Part shown: one piece after another, positions 10,942-22,193 of the stretch
Layout: the number at the start of each line of letters is the position of its first letter
How positions within the stretch are numbered: position 1 is the first letter of the stretch
NCBI GenBank assembly: GCA_015146655.1
Contig: VKHL01000004.1
Span: forward strand, 62,001-126,000
Direction: 5' to 3'
Source: Ochromonas danica
Lineage: Eukaryota; Sar; Chrysophyceae; Chromulinales; Chromulinaceae
DNA length: 64,000 nt
Translations under genes and position numbers: made by a program
The notes under the pieces: model-generated
Told to the model about the DNA's origin: nothing
Databases searched by the model: none
The model's input: only the letters and a program-made list of their open reading frames with translations

Positions 10942-13032
10942 ATGATGACTTTACTTCTTCTCTTGAATATCCTCCTATTTCAGGGATGCTGTGCCTTCAG
11001 AATAGGAAAATTTTCTTATGGAAGCAGTCTTGTTATGAAGGTTGATGGAGAGGCTCCGTTTATTCAAGCACTTATTGCAGCAACAAAGACTATTGGCCAT
11101 CGCTACTTCTTCCCAGGACATCATGGTGGCCTGCTCGCTCCTCCTGATCTAATAAAGGCATTGAAAGAGCCTGACTCTGTGCTCAAAATAGATCTTCCAG
11201 AGCTTGATGAGACAGACAATGTTCATGCGCCTGAAGTTAGTTGACCATGTCCATCTTTGCTACCTTACATACGCACCAGCGACCTGAGTCTGATTATTGT
11301 ATTCACTACTACTTACCACTAGGGTCCTCTGCTTGAGTCCTTAGAGGCATCTTCGCGCCTGTTTGGAGCCAAGCGAAGCTGGTATTTGGTCAACGGCAGC
11401 ACGTCTGGTATTCATGTCGCTATGATGGCTATTGCAAAAGCTTTTCGATCGAGACATCGGGGATCAGGTCTTATTCCTTCCTTTCTCATTCCGCGAGATT
11501 GTCATAAAAGCGTTATTGATGGTCTTCGTTTGAGTCGCTCTGAAGCACTACTCTTCCCTTGTGAGGTGATGAAAGGCTGGGATGTGTCAATAGGTCCTTC
11601 ACTGGATAGAATCGAATCCTTCCTAAAAGAAAATGCACAAAGTTCACATCCTCATCCTATCGCAGGTATTGTGCTGACTAGACCAAGCTATGCAGGTGTC
11701 ATGACTGTAGGCTCCAGACTGAAACGATTTATTCAAATCTGTCACGACCACGGCGTTGCTGTGCTTGTGGATGAGGCACATGGTGCACACCTTGCTTTTC
11801 TCGCTCCTGTGTCAACTTTCACTTCCGCTCTTTCGTGTGGTGCGGATATCGTGGTGCAGAGTGCTCATAAGAGTCTTCTGGGTGTCACTCAGACTGCTTT
11901 GCTTCATCTCTCATCCAGTAAGTTAGGCTTTCATTTGCGTCCTTTTCAATTTGTCTATCTGTTCATAAACCAATTCAAATTGTTTTATCGATAGATAGTA
12001 CTTTAGTTTCTCAAAATGTTCTCCGTGAGATTTATTCCATGCTGACCACCACCAGTCCCAATGCTTGGTTAGAGCTTTGCAATGTTCTCTGTGAGATTTT
12101 GGAGTGAATTGATCTGTTTTATCTTGCTTGCAGGCTGCTTGCTTCATTGGACGCTTCTCAAGCTTATCTCTCTCGAAAAGATGGGCAGGATACACTGAAG
12201 GAATCAGTTACTGCTGCTTTAGAGCTGAAAAGATACATCCAAACCCAGTTGTCACCTTATGTTGAAGTGCTGGAGTCGACTTCCACAGACAGGGTTGTGG
12301 ACCCTCTAAAGTTGAGTCTACGCTTCCTGGCTCCGGAAAAGGGTGTCTTTGACTCTCTTCAGATAGATGATATTATGTGCTCAGGTAGGGATTTACTTCA
12401 TTTGTTTATCCATTCTTTGTACTTACATATTGCGTATTGTTATGATTTCACAGAGGATGGTATATATTGCGAGTTGAATCTTCCAGGATGCTTGACTTAT
12501 ATACTGGGAATAGGCTGTAATGAATCTACCCTCCTTCCTTTGAAGAATGCCATCACCAAGGCTGTAGCACGCATCGCTGCCTTGCCTGACCTATCTACGA
12601 CATCTTCGCTATATGAACAACAAGCTGTTCGACAAGAGCCAGCTTCTCTTGGCGGTCTTGCTTTCCTTGCAGAAGTGAGTACCTATGAAGATTTGGAAGT
12701 TAAAGCCCTATCAACAGGGCCAGAGTTAATTGGCAAAATAGCTGCTGAGACGGTACGCTCTTCTTCCGTTTTCACTATTCTTGTTGTGACTGAATGAAGT
12801 CTATTCCCATCAGATTTGTCCTTACCCCCCTGGTGTTCCATTGGTCATTGCTGGCGAAGTGATTGATATCCTCCATTTTGAGAAGTTGAAAGAGTTACGA
12901 GATGCTTTGGCTGCGCGATTAGAACGAGACAGAACAGGCTTGAGTTCCCATTCGTTAGGTTCGGGATGTACAGTGACTGGTTGTAGTGACCTTACTTTAG
13001 AGACAATTCAAGTTTATTTTCCCTCTTCATAA
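10942..13032 (+). CDS. plastid-type Orn/Lys/Arg decarboxylase, PLP-dependent
   Basis: Six exons: 10942-11235, 11323-11917, 11995-12067, 12134-12384, 12464-12752, 12814-13032. All introns are GT-AG and phases agree. The N-terminus MMTLLLLLNILLFQGCCA is a signal peptide; cleavage before FRIGKFSYG and the later SSLVMK fit a secondary-plastid leader. The fold-I PLP core has FFPGHHGG, LVNGSTSG, CHKS, LVDEAHGAH and the Schiff-base region QSAHKSLLG. LLASLDAS follows, and then a short C-terminal domain. The family decarboxylates ornithine, lysine or arginine for polyamine synthesis; the substrate cannot be chosen by eye. An upstream in-frame ATG at 10819 would hide the signal peptide and is less likely. 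Confidence 0.87.
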
Positions 13033-13208
13033 TTTGATAATACATACTTAGACTAATGCAGGTTAATTTAGTTGTAGACCCGTGTGAGTTATTTGGGAGT
13101 CATCCCAGAGTTTGGCTATTTGGTTCTCTAGCTTCGCCGTCACAAACACCTTCCATCTGTTGCCACCGCTCTCATCATCATCATCAACAACAACAGAAAA
13201 CAAACAAG

Positions 13209-13583
13209 ATGTCTTGGTTTGGATTTGGTGGTTCAAGTCAACCCGAAGACAATTCTTCCTCTTCTAATGTCTCATCTTCGATGAATATTGATGAGTTTGA
13301 TAGTAGCTCTTTTGATTCATCTTCTCTTGGAGGAGATTTCTCTTCTCAATCTCTGGGAGGAGGTAGCTTCCAAGAACAATTAATGATTGAGCAACAGAAA
13401 ATGATCATGCAAGCTGTCATGATCAAGCTTACTGACCTCTCTTTTGAAAGATGTGTTACCAAACCCTCCACATCTCTTTCCTACAATGAAAACACTTGCA
13501 TTAATGCTTCTGTGGGTAAGTTTGTCGATACTTCTCAGCTCGTCATGAAACGCTTCCAGATGGCTCAAGATGGACAAAGATAA
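13209..13583 (+). CDS. TIM8: Tim8-like small Tim chaperone with half-lost twin CX3C
   Basis: The start is placed at MSWFGFGG (124 aa) because the 50 or so residues encoded upstream look like untranslated leader. A Ser/Gly-rich N-terminal half precedes a Tim8/Tim13-type helix hairpin: KLTDLSFERCVTKPSTSLS, then TCINASVGKFVDTSQL, close to the Tim8 pattern LCWEKC...CFVNCVERFIDTSQF. Small Tims carry hydrophobic precursors across the mitochondrial intermembrane space. The first and last Cys of the usual twin CX3C are Ser here, so only the inner pair remains. The gene follows the decarboxylase by about 180 bp in the same direction. Confidence 0.75.
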   Translation: MSWFGFGGSSQPEDNSSSSNVSSSMNIDEFDSSSFDSSSLGGDFSSQSLGGGSFQEQLMIEQQKMIMQAVMIKLTDLSFERCVTKPSTSLSYNENTCINASVGKFVDTSQLVMKRFQMAQDGQR

Positions 13584-13861
13584 ATAAGAGCAATACTTTG
13601 AATGGTCATTTAGTATGATGTACTGCTCTGTGAGAGTTAAAGGTCACTGCTATGTGGCTCTCTTTCGCCATGTCATCGTGTAACCTTACTAACTCTACCA
13701 TTTAAATCTTGACATCTACTCATTGCTCCTAGTCTTTTAAAAGCATATTATATGAAAACATGGTCACATAAAAACTTCATAAGAAAACCATCTCATTTAA
13801 TTTACTAGCTTATTCTCTTCTCGTTATTGACAAATGCTACTTGCCTTGATGCTCTTCGATG

Positions 13862-14682
13862 CTACTTGCCTTGATCATCCGAGCCTTTGATCTTCTTGAT
13901 GGCTTTCTGGGAAAGAACGACAATTATCCTTTGACAACTATCCCACAGACGGACAGAACTATTATAGAATTTAGTGGTCGCATTAACCGGATCGAAGTTT
14001 TCGGCCATTTTCACTAAGGATGCTGCTCCCTTCTGACACTGTTTCCCAAATTTCACAGCAAATAAATTGGAGATGTCATCCGAATTGACCTCATTCTTCT
14101 TTTTCTGAAGTGTGTCCTCTCGAGGCCTGGACACGCTGTCTGTAGCGGTTGATGCAGTAACCTTTTGGGTCATTGCACTCTTATCGTTATTTCCATTGTC
14201 AGTGAAAGTAAGAATCTCAAATCTGATACCAGATTTAATTATAGGTGGCTGCCCCAATCGATTCATGCGTGTTGTTGATTGTGATATTCCTGAGTAGAAC
14301 GAACAATCATTGGATAAAGATCGACCAAAAAATATACAGAAGTGAACATTATACCTACCAAAACAATAATACGAAACGTGTGGCTCGATGGAAGGGAGTG
14401 TTTCCAAGAACGCCATTTGTTGCGCAGAAACCGGCTTGGCAGATTTATACTCAATGCTACATTCACAACCAAAGAAAATAAAATTCTAATACGACAGGAA
14501 GTGAGAAGATCAGAAGTCTCTCACCCATAGCATTCTGGTCTCCTGCCCTGAGCTCTTAACTTCTCCGTGAAAATCGAAATACCAACACAATTCTTGCAAT
14601 CTGCATCATCTGCTCTAGGAGGTACAGGCTTACTTTTTGATAGTGATGAGGAAGAGGAAGGAGGCGGAGATAGAGGATTCAT
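13862..14682 (-). CDS. uncharacterised three-exon protein
   Basis: Exons 14525-14682, 14359-14456 and 13862-14289, joined by two GT-AG introns (68 and 69 nt), give 227 aa. I do not recognise the family. The N-terminus is Pro/Ser-rich and acidic, followed by DCKNCVGISIFTEKLRAQGR, with a CxxC pair that may be a metal or redox site. The middle is YKSAKPVSAQQMAFLETLPS. The C-terminal third has a charged linker and amphipathic helices ending in lysines. No signal peptide or membrane span is clear in the joined frame. Other joins are conceivable, but this one keeps phase throughout. Confidence 0.5.
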
Positions 14683-14939
14683 TGTATTTTTTTCACGTAT
14701 ACTGATTGTAACTATTTGGTTTTGCAGAACACTCGCAACCAACAAAGAGGCTGAAAGAGCAACAGGACAACGGAGTTGTGGAGAGCGGGGAGGAGCAGAC
14801 CCCGTTAACTTCCCACCTACAGAACTTCGCTGTCCTTGAACCGGTGAACAGAGAATGGTGTGCTTGTTCAATGGCCATTGTCTAGCAAATTTTATTATTA
14901 TTATCAATTAAAAAATACTATATTTTTGTCTAACGTTGT

Positions 14940-15744
14940 TTATTGTCCCTTGCTAAATTGCTCCTTGAGGTAGGCAGAAACTTGAGGATAGATAACATCA
15001 GACATGGTACCACTGAAAGACTTCACTTGGCAGTTGGGGAGATGTCCGTAGTACTCGAGCAAAGGGTTGATCATCTCATCATAATGCTCTAAGCGCTTCT
15101 TGACAACAGCTGGCTTGTCATCCTCTCTCTGTTCAAGAGGTTCCCCAGTAACATCATCAAGTCCTGAAAGGAAAGGAACAGAATTAAAGTGAGTTTGACT
15201 GCAGCAAAAGATTATCTCTCTTACCAGGCTTCTTAGGAGGGTTGTAGTCCAAGGAGTAAGTTCTTCCACTGGCCATGTGGATCCATCTGTTGGCCATGCG
15301 TTGCACGATGACTTCGTGAGGAACCTTGATTTCAATTACCAAATCCAAATGCATGCTCTTGTTCAGCTCCTGAGCCTGACCAAGAGTTCTAGGGAATCCA
15401 TCCAAAATAATCGACTGAGACTTATGGTGGTTAACTTCATCCAAGAGCACCTTGATGATCAGTTCATCAGGGACAAGAAGACCTTGATGCATGAATTTTG
15501 AGGCAGCAAGACCCAACTCAGTCTTTTCATGTACATGCTTTCTCAACAAATTACCAGTGGAGACCTAGATTGCGTTGAAAAACTGTTAGCACGATTGAAA
15601 ACACTCTAGTTCAAGTTGTCAAGTTGTTCTCACATGCATGAATGGGAATTCTTTCAACATTTTGTTTGAAATAGTTCCCTTTCCTCCTCCAGGAGCTCCA
15701 AAGAGAGCAACCTTCCATAGACGCTTTCCAAAAACTGAAGTCAT
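14940..15744 (-). CDS. adenylate kinase
   Basis: Three exons, 15634-15744, 15225-15564 and 14940-15163, encode 224 aa. The P-loop GAPGGGKGT is at residues 16-24. [12 protein letters not shown] spans the first junction, and the NMP-binding region ends in ILDGFPRT. The LID begins at [15 protein letters not shown] and is of the long type, with no zinc Cys set. It interconverts ATP + AMP and 2 ADP (or the GTP:AMP variant of AK3). The N-terminus is short, with only about 10 residues before the first strand, so it is probably cytosolic or in the intermembrane space. Codon use is C/G-ending, as in highly expressed genes here. Confidence 0.92.
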
Positions 15745-16223
15745 TTGATAAAAGAAAGAGTAGATTCAGAGGTTAATCTGAGACCGATGAACAAACACCA
15801 TGACCATCCTTTCATCCACAACAACGAGATCGAGAGGTGCGAGAAGCAACAACAAAAGGCGTTTCTCAACCTCTTGAATGTGTTTCTCAACTGGGGAGGG
15901 GGAAGTTAAAGTGGTAGGTTAACTTCCCTCTTGTCTGAGTGAGTGAGAAAATCGTGGTGATGATGTCTTTCATCATCTTCTCATTCAAAGACCCTCAGGT
16001 CTATCATCTTGGATTGCACAATTTGCTTCTCCATGATCATATCTTGCACTTTAAGACTATTTCGTCCAATTTACACGATATTTAACTTAGTCGTCTGTTG
16101 AAGTCCTTCCTTTTTGGATGAGAGAATATTCAATGCACAAAACCAGCCCTCTGCATAAACACCAAACAAGTTATTGAATAATCCTTTAATCCATCCCCTA
16201 CCACTATTCCTCCACCATAGAAG
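15745..16223. other. divergent spacer, adenylate kinase / SMG7-like
   Basis: This 479-bp spacer between two divergent start codons must contain both promoters. Short frames inside it are not supported. No repeat or RNA gene is seen. Confidence 0.5.
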
Positions 16224-19200
16224 ATGCCTATTCCTATTGATATTATTCAAGAAATTCATGTTAATGAGAAGCGAATTAAAGAGCTTCGAAACAATCCCCG
16301 TGAACATCATGAAGAGATCAAGGAGTTGGCCACCAGGTAGCGTTCATCTCCCTTCTTCTAACTTCAACCCTTTTAGGGTTTTTCTCATTATAAGATATAT
16401 CTCTATTATAGTGTCCGTAAAAGTTATCGAGAGCTAATCGTTTATTTCCCAACCTTCACTTCAGACAAGGTCAAAGACCCGGTCAGCATGCTGTGGAAAA
16501 GTTGCTTCTACAAAACTATCGAGGAATTTAGAGTGAATATTAAACAACGTAAAAAGGCTTTTGAATTGCAGAAGTCTGCCCCAGGAATGCTTGCTACCAG
16601 AGTTAAAGACCAATTGGCGCTATTAACACAAGAGTTTCAACGATTCCTTCACGATTCATCGCGTTTCTTCTTAAAATTAATGCAAGAGGTGAGACCATCT
16701 TGTCAAGTTTAATACAATCACTCTGGTTTTAATATATCGTTTGGTAGTTGGAAGGTGTAGCTGGCCGCGCACGAGCTGACTCGAAGGTTGACGTCTATAA
16801 TGCTGTCTTGGGTCACATGTACGGTTGTTTGCTTTATCTGGGCGATCTAGCTCGCTATCAAATTCTTTATGCCGAAAACAAAAGTGACTATAGCGATAGT
16901 GTTCATTTCTATGAGCGTGCAGCATTGATCATGCCCGCTTCTGGAAATGCACAGAATCAGGTACCATTCATTCAATTCCTTCATCTCTCTGATAATCAAA
17001 TTACTAAAGCGAACGGTTTCTCCTTAGCTGGCTATGTTAGCCACGTATAACGAAGCTGAGAGTACCGCTGTCTTTCATTACTGCCGAAGTGTTCTGGCTA
17101 AGATGCCTTTCAGTGGTGGTCTGCAAAATCTTGCAAAACTCTACTCCATCAACGTAGAGTCGTTTCGTTCCTTGCAAAGACAGTATCGCGGTGATCACAA
17201 TTCAAGATTTAAGTACTTTTTGACTTCTTTTGTCCGTCTCAATGGTTTGCTTTTCGGATGGACTATAAATATGCATCGCGATTATATCGTTTTAACCGGC
17301 GGAGATGAGCCTTCCACACAGAGTTCTGTTGCACTCGGAAATGATAGTATCGCCGTAAATCAATTGCATGATATGCTTTCTTCCTCCGTTTTCAAGACAT
17401 CCTCTAAGTATGTCAACGAAGTTGAGTTTTCGGAGCTACTTGAAGAAGTTATGAGAGATCTTGACCTTCTTATCAATACTCCCAAGCTGACGGATCTTCA
17501 TCTTTTGCGACTTGTTGCCATTTGCATTTTCTCTGTCCATTTCGCCGAAAGTCCAGAACGTTGTGGTATCGAAGGAAATGATAGTGGAAATTCCTTTCTT
17601 TCTTCTTTCTCATCTGTTGAGGATAGCCAGCCCCAGGCGGATTACAGCGAAGCAGAGGAAGTGGAATATCGCACCAAAGTTCAGTCTTTAGCTCTTAGCA
17701 TGCTATTTAAGCTCATCTCACGTGTCGCTGCGAAGTGGACTGAAAATATTTCCAGTGCAGAGAAGAATCGTCGAACATTCAATAACAAGATGTTGCTAAT
17801 GCTCTCAACATTCACTGATTGGGCTGGACATCATACGGTCTATTTAACCTCTCAAGATGCTGAGACTATGCCTGCCGTATCCTTAAGCGTTCCTTCAACA
17901 TTCGTCGAAGATGTTGTTAAGCCGTCCGTTTTTGGTGATGACGTTAGACCTGTTTCATCTGTTCCTGAAACTTCAACTCAGTCTAAAGCCTTCCCAATGT
18001 CTGAGGAGAAATGGCGAGCATTATATCGTGTTGATCGTGATTTTACCAGATCAGAAGCCCGCAGTCGCTCAACAATGAAATCTTCGTTGAGTATGATGAA
18101 GGAGCATTTGATGAAAAGTCTGTCTGCCCATGGCAAGGGAGGTGAGGATATTTTGAGCACAGTTCAACCGGGTATGATTTTGCGTGAGCATGCTGAATTG
18201 CGTGGTTATTTACCTATTTTGCACTGTTGCGAGAGACTGTTCGAATCCTTTGATCCTCTTCAGAAAAATTTGATATGGGTTCCTGAGTCTATGGCTCGTA
18301 TCCATCGCGAATATAACATTCTTCGCTTTATCAAAGATAATCTTGAACGCAGAGAAGTCAATACCTCTTCTCGGTTAGATAGGGACGAGGCTGTGACCGT
18401 TCCTCGTCGGGGGTTACTTGATGTTTCTTTGACTCCGCAGGGCAAAGATAAAGTACAGAGAGATTTCACCAAAATAGGAAAAGGGGAGAAAAAGGCAAAA
18501 GGCAAACATACTAAGGAAAAGGCAAAGGAGAGGGAAAGAGAAATCAAAACCTCCATTTCAGAGAATGATGTTCTCAATTCTGACTTCCCTGCGTTACCTG
18601 GCAGCAAAGTTGAACAAAAGGACTCTGGAAGTGAAAGTCGAGCAAAGTACAGCCAAGTGGTTGAAAGCGGCCCATCAGTGTCTACCACATCACCTGTTGG
18701 CGAAGAATTAGAACATGAAAGCAAGCCATTTTCTTTGTGGTACACCTATACAAATCTGCCAGCAGATGATGTGGTTGAGAATGCACCTCGGAGCGACTCT
18801 GTGGAAAGTGGCTTTGATCCTTCGCAATGGCCTGTTACTCCGGCTAGCGTGTTTGAGGGATTTTTCAGTGAAGGGTTACCAGCTGATAAGACAAGCACCG
18901 GTCACGAGGAAGACTACTTCGATGAGTTGCTAGATGATGAAGTCGTTTTCAAACCTGCTTTTGCCCGATTGCCCGAGACGCCTCATTCGCCCCTCGTTCC
19001 AACATCGGACCTTCGCTCTTCTACGAGCAATCATGACATATTAGGGATGCGGACCTCTTATAGTCTTTCTCCTCATCCATCCAAGGCTTCTACCTCTTCG
19101 CCTTCTGCAGTTCGTCCTGCATCAGAAACGTCCAACTCTTTTTTCCCAGAACAACAGCGTAGCAATGCTGATATTTTGGCATCTCTGGGTCTTCATTCTG

Positions 19201-19672
19201 GTAATGGGACTCCAATGGAACAAGGTGGTGTGCTGGGCAAATTGGGCCTTCCTTCGAATGAGGTAAAATACCAACTGTCTGTTTGTTTCGAAGAGTTTTT
19301 CCTAATGAGTGTTTGTTGCTTTAGATACCTTCGGCGCCTCTTTTTGGATCAAGTTGGTCTGAAGGAGTCCTTGGTGGAACGAGTTCACTTGGACTCATCA
19401 ACCCTTTACCTGGTACATCGGTGACTTCTTCGTTGTTCACTTCCAACCTGGATTGGGATCCGTTGAGGTTGAGCTCCAAGACAGCTGGTCTTCCAAGTGC
19501 GCCACCTGCTACTCCGCCTGGCTTCTCGGCACCTCCTGGAATGGGCCCTCCCCAACCACCGTCTATCTCGCAAGGTCAAGAAACAACTTCTCCTTTGATG
19601 GCAGCAGCTCCTCCTGGATTGAGAGGGCCACCGAAGCAGGCGTATTTAGGAAACGGTGCGTGGCATAGATGA
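16224..19672 (+). CDS. SMG7: SMG7/EST1-like nonsense-mediated decay factor
   Basis: Five exons (16224-16336, 16412-16688, 16748-16960, 17028-19262, 19325-19672) encode 1061 aa. The N-terminal half matches the EST1/SMG5-7 family: LWKSCFYKTIEEFR, then YGCLLYLGDLARY, and GNAQNQLAMLATYN followed by YCRSVLAKMPFSGGLQNL. These form the 14-3-3-like domain that binds phosphorylated UPF1, and the helical hairpin region. A LREHAELRGYLP block follows. No PIN nuclease domain is present, which favours SMG7 over SMG5 or SMG6. The C-terminal 400 residues are disordered: charged, Ser-rich, then Pro/Gly-rich. The final exon is mostly Pro/Gly/Ser. Confidence 0.82.
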
Positions 19673-20364
19673 AGTTTTGGTGCAAGAGACCTATGATTCT
19701 ATCGTGCGCAATTGTGCGTGCTGTTGAAGCGTTTGAAGGAACTTGTTTGGAGAGCTCCGTCATGCTGTTCTTTCGATCACACATGATTGGAAAATTCCTT
19801 CTGCACGGTGCATATTATGTGTTCAAGTCACAGGATGTCGCCGGTCTTTTAAAGTTCTCGGATTCTAGTAAAATGAAAGAGAACAAGAGTCCCATTTCTT
19901 GTTATTGATGCTGCATGTGCTAAAGTTAATAGTCTTCACAGATTCATTCTTTTTCGTTTCTCCTGCTCTGATTGTTTGGACTTTCCGTCTATAGACGCAA
20001 TATTAGCTCTTCCTATTGGGTACAGGTCCTGCACTGACTTCAAAGCTAATTTTACCCGCATGCTACAGTACCAGGTTCTCAGAGTTGAGCACCGGACAAA
20101 TAAACAGTCCAACAGCAGTTCACCCGCCATCCCGGATCCGTCCTCTCAATTTTTCGGCCAACAGTGGTGGTGCGCTGTCTGTTCACAGCACACACGCACA
20201 CAGAGGAGTTTCCGGTTTGGATTGTGTCACGCCCACCCAGCAGAGCAGACAGACGCGGCAGCAGGGCAGGAGGATGCCAACACACGAACAGACACAACCA
20301 AACCGATCTTGGCGATCTCATTACTTCTTCTGCCATCTCTATTGACATCTCCTTATCATTGATC
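19673..20364. other. spacer with no supported gene
   Basis: About 690 bp between SMG7-like and the dehydratase. Several overlapping short frames occur, but none has recognisable sequence. Around 20180-20300 there are short CA-rich and CAG/GCA-rich stretches, probably part of the 5' leader or promoter of the next gene. Confidence 0.45.
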
Positions 20365-21705
20365 ATGGCCGACTTTGCTTTTGGTAAATGTAAGCTTGTC
20401 TCTTTTAGTGCTCACCTTTTTTTGGCCTGAAATGATCTTGTATGACATCGTATATTGGTGAACAGCTTCCTTTCAGCCCGCACCTGGCGATTTCCAACCT
20501 CAGAACATTTTGATCACTGGTGGTGCTGGATTCATGTAAGATTTAATCGCATTTCTCCTTGAAATAGTTAATTTCTGACTTTTTATGATTGGATTTTTGT
20601 CAGTGCCTCGCATGTGGTTTTGCTCTTGGCCAAGAAGTATCCTAATATCAAGATTGTGAACTTTGATCGTCTCGATTGTGAGTATCCTTCTGATTATATA
20701 TAGAATTTATTTAATGGTTCCCATGCTATTTCTAGACTGCTCTTGCTTGGAGAACTTGGATGATATCAAGGACTTCCCTAATTACAAATTTGTCAAGGGA
20801 AACATCTGCAGCTCAGACTTAGTTAACTTTGTTTTGGAAACGGAGCAAATCGATACTATCATGCATTTTGCCGCTCAAACGCATGTCGATAACTCTTTTG
20901 GCAACTCTTTTCAGTTTACTCAAAACAACATCATGGGAACTCATGTGCTCTTGGAAAGTGCCAAAGTCCATAAGGTTAAGCGCTTTATTCATGTGAGCAC
21001 CGATGAAGTTTATGGAGAGCAAAGGTTAGATCAGGAAGCTATGGATGAAGAGCAAGTTCTTGAGCCCACCAACCCCTATGCGGCCACCAAGGCTGGTGCT
21101 GAGTTTTTGGCTAAATCCTACCATAGATCTTTTGGCATGCCTGTGATTATTACTCGCGGAAACAATGTTTATGGTCCTCATCAATATCCAGAGAAACTCA
21201 TTCCCAAGTTCATCAATCAACTTTTGCGAGGTCACTCCGTTACCTTGCATGGTACAGGTGCGAACAAGCGAAATTTCCTTTATGTGGAAGACGTTGCTCG
21301 TGCTTTTGAGATCATTTTGTTCAAAGCACAGGTGAGTTTCTATTAAGCGATGACACAGTAGACCGTATCTCAATTTTTGTGTTTTAGGTCGGCTTTATCT
21401 ACAACATTGGCGGGTCCAATGAGCAAGCAAATATTGACGTTGCGAAATCTCTGATCAAGCTCTCTGGTTTCGAAGATCCGGACAAGAAAATGATTTTTGT
21501 TGAGGACCGCGTATTCAACGATCTCCGCTATCATATCAACTCTAGCCGTTTACATGCTTTGGGTTGGAAAGAAGAAATGACATGGGAGGAAGGTCTGCGC
21601 ATCACTTTCGAGTGGTACAAGCGATTCTCCGGCCGTTACGGCAACATCGATAATGCCCTACAGGCTCATCCCCGTGCCGGCCTTGATAAAGGTGTCAATA
21701 TCTGA
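20365..21705 (+). CDS. NDP-glucose 4,6-dehydratase (rhamnose pathway)
   Basis: Five exons (20365-20383, 20466-20535, 20604-20677, 20736-21331, 21388-21705) encode 358 aa; the first exon is only 19 nt. This is an extended SDR with the Rossmann motif TGGAGFIASH, HFAAQTHVDNSF, the catalytic THR-equivalent in STDEVYGE, and YAATKAGAE with the YxxxK pair. RGNNVYGPHQYPEKLIP and WKEEMTWEEGL complete the pattern shared by RmlB and the first domain of plant RHM. It makes a 4-keto-6-deoxy sugar nucleotide, the first step to rhamnose. A stand-alone enzyme is seen; no epimerase/reductase partner is in the window. Confidence 0.9.
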
Positions 21706-22193
21706 TTCATAGGATAGTTAGAGAAGTATTTTGGAGCAACTCTACCAGTCGGTTGAGGCGTTATCTATTCCACCTCAGTCTGGTTTTGAATAGTACATAA
21801 CATAAGCACATTTTTTATTCCACTGTGTTGCTTTTTCGGAAGTCTTTGTACTGATGAGGTAAAACAACACACAGAGTAAGCTAATTCACAGCTTCTCCAC
21901 CACAACATCGAGAAGATAAGAAGCAATGAGGACATGTTTTATGGTTTTGCACTATTGCAGTTTGCGCGGGGTGTGAAACGGACAGTTGCGGTTGCCGCGC
22001 ATGGCGCGCTGGCGTTCTTTTTTGATCTCCACCTCTCTGCAACTATCACTTGCTATAATATAACTCTTGCTCCTGACCAGTCTTGTCCATCATCCTTATC
22101 TTAAGAGCTTTGACTATTACTGGTTTGAGTCAAGAGAAGAAAACTTTATTACAAGGTCAATTCTTTTGATAGAGTGAGAATATATAACAAGAA
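21706..22193. other. spacer
   Basis: A 488-bp spacer between two genes on the same strand. It includes a G/C-rich patch near 21965-22010, unlike the AT-rich surroundings, which may belong to the promoter of the phosphatase gene. No gene is seen. Confidence 0.4.

Noticed and set aside
14245-14481. Small hydrophobic minus-strand frame with an apparent membrane segment (near 14263-14472)
   Set aside because: It is another frame across exon 2 and an intron of the three-exon gene; the spliced frame is phase-consistent and preferred.
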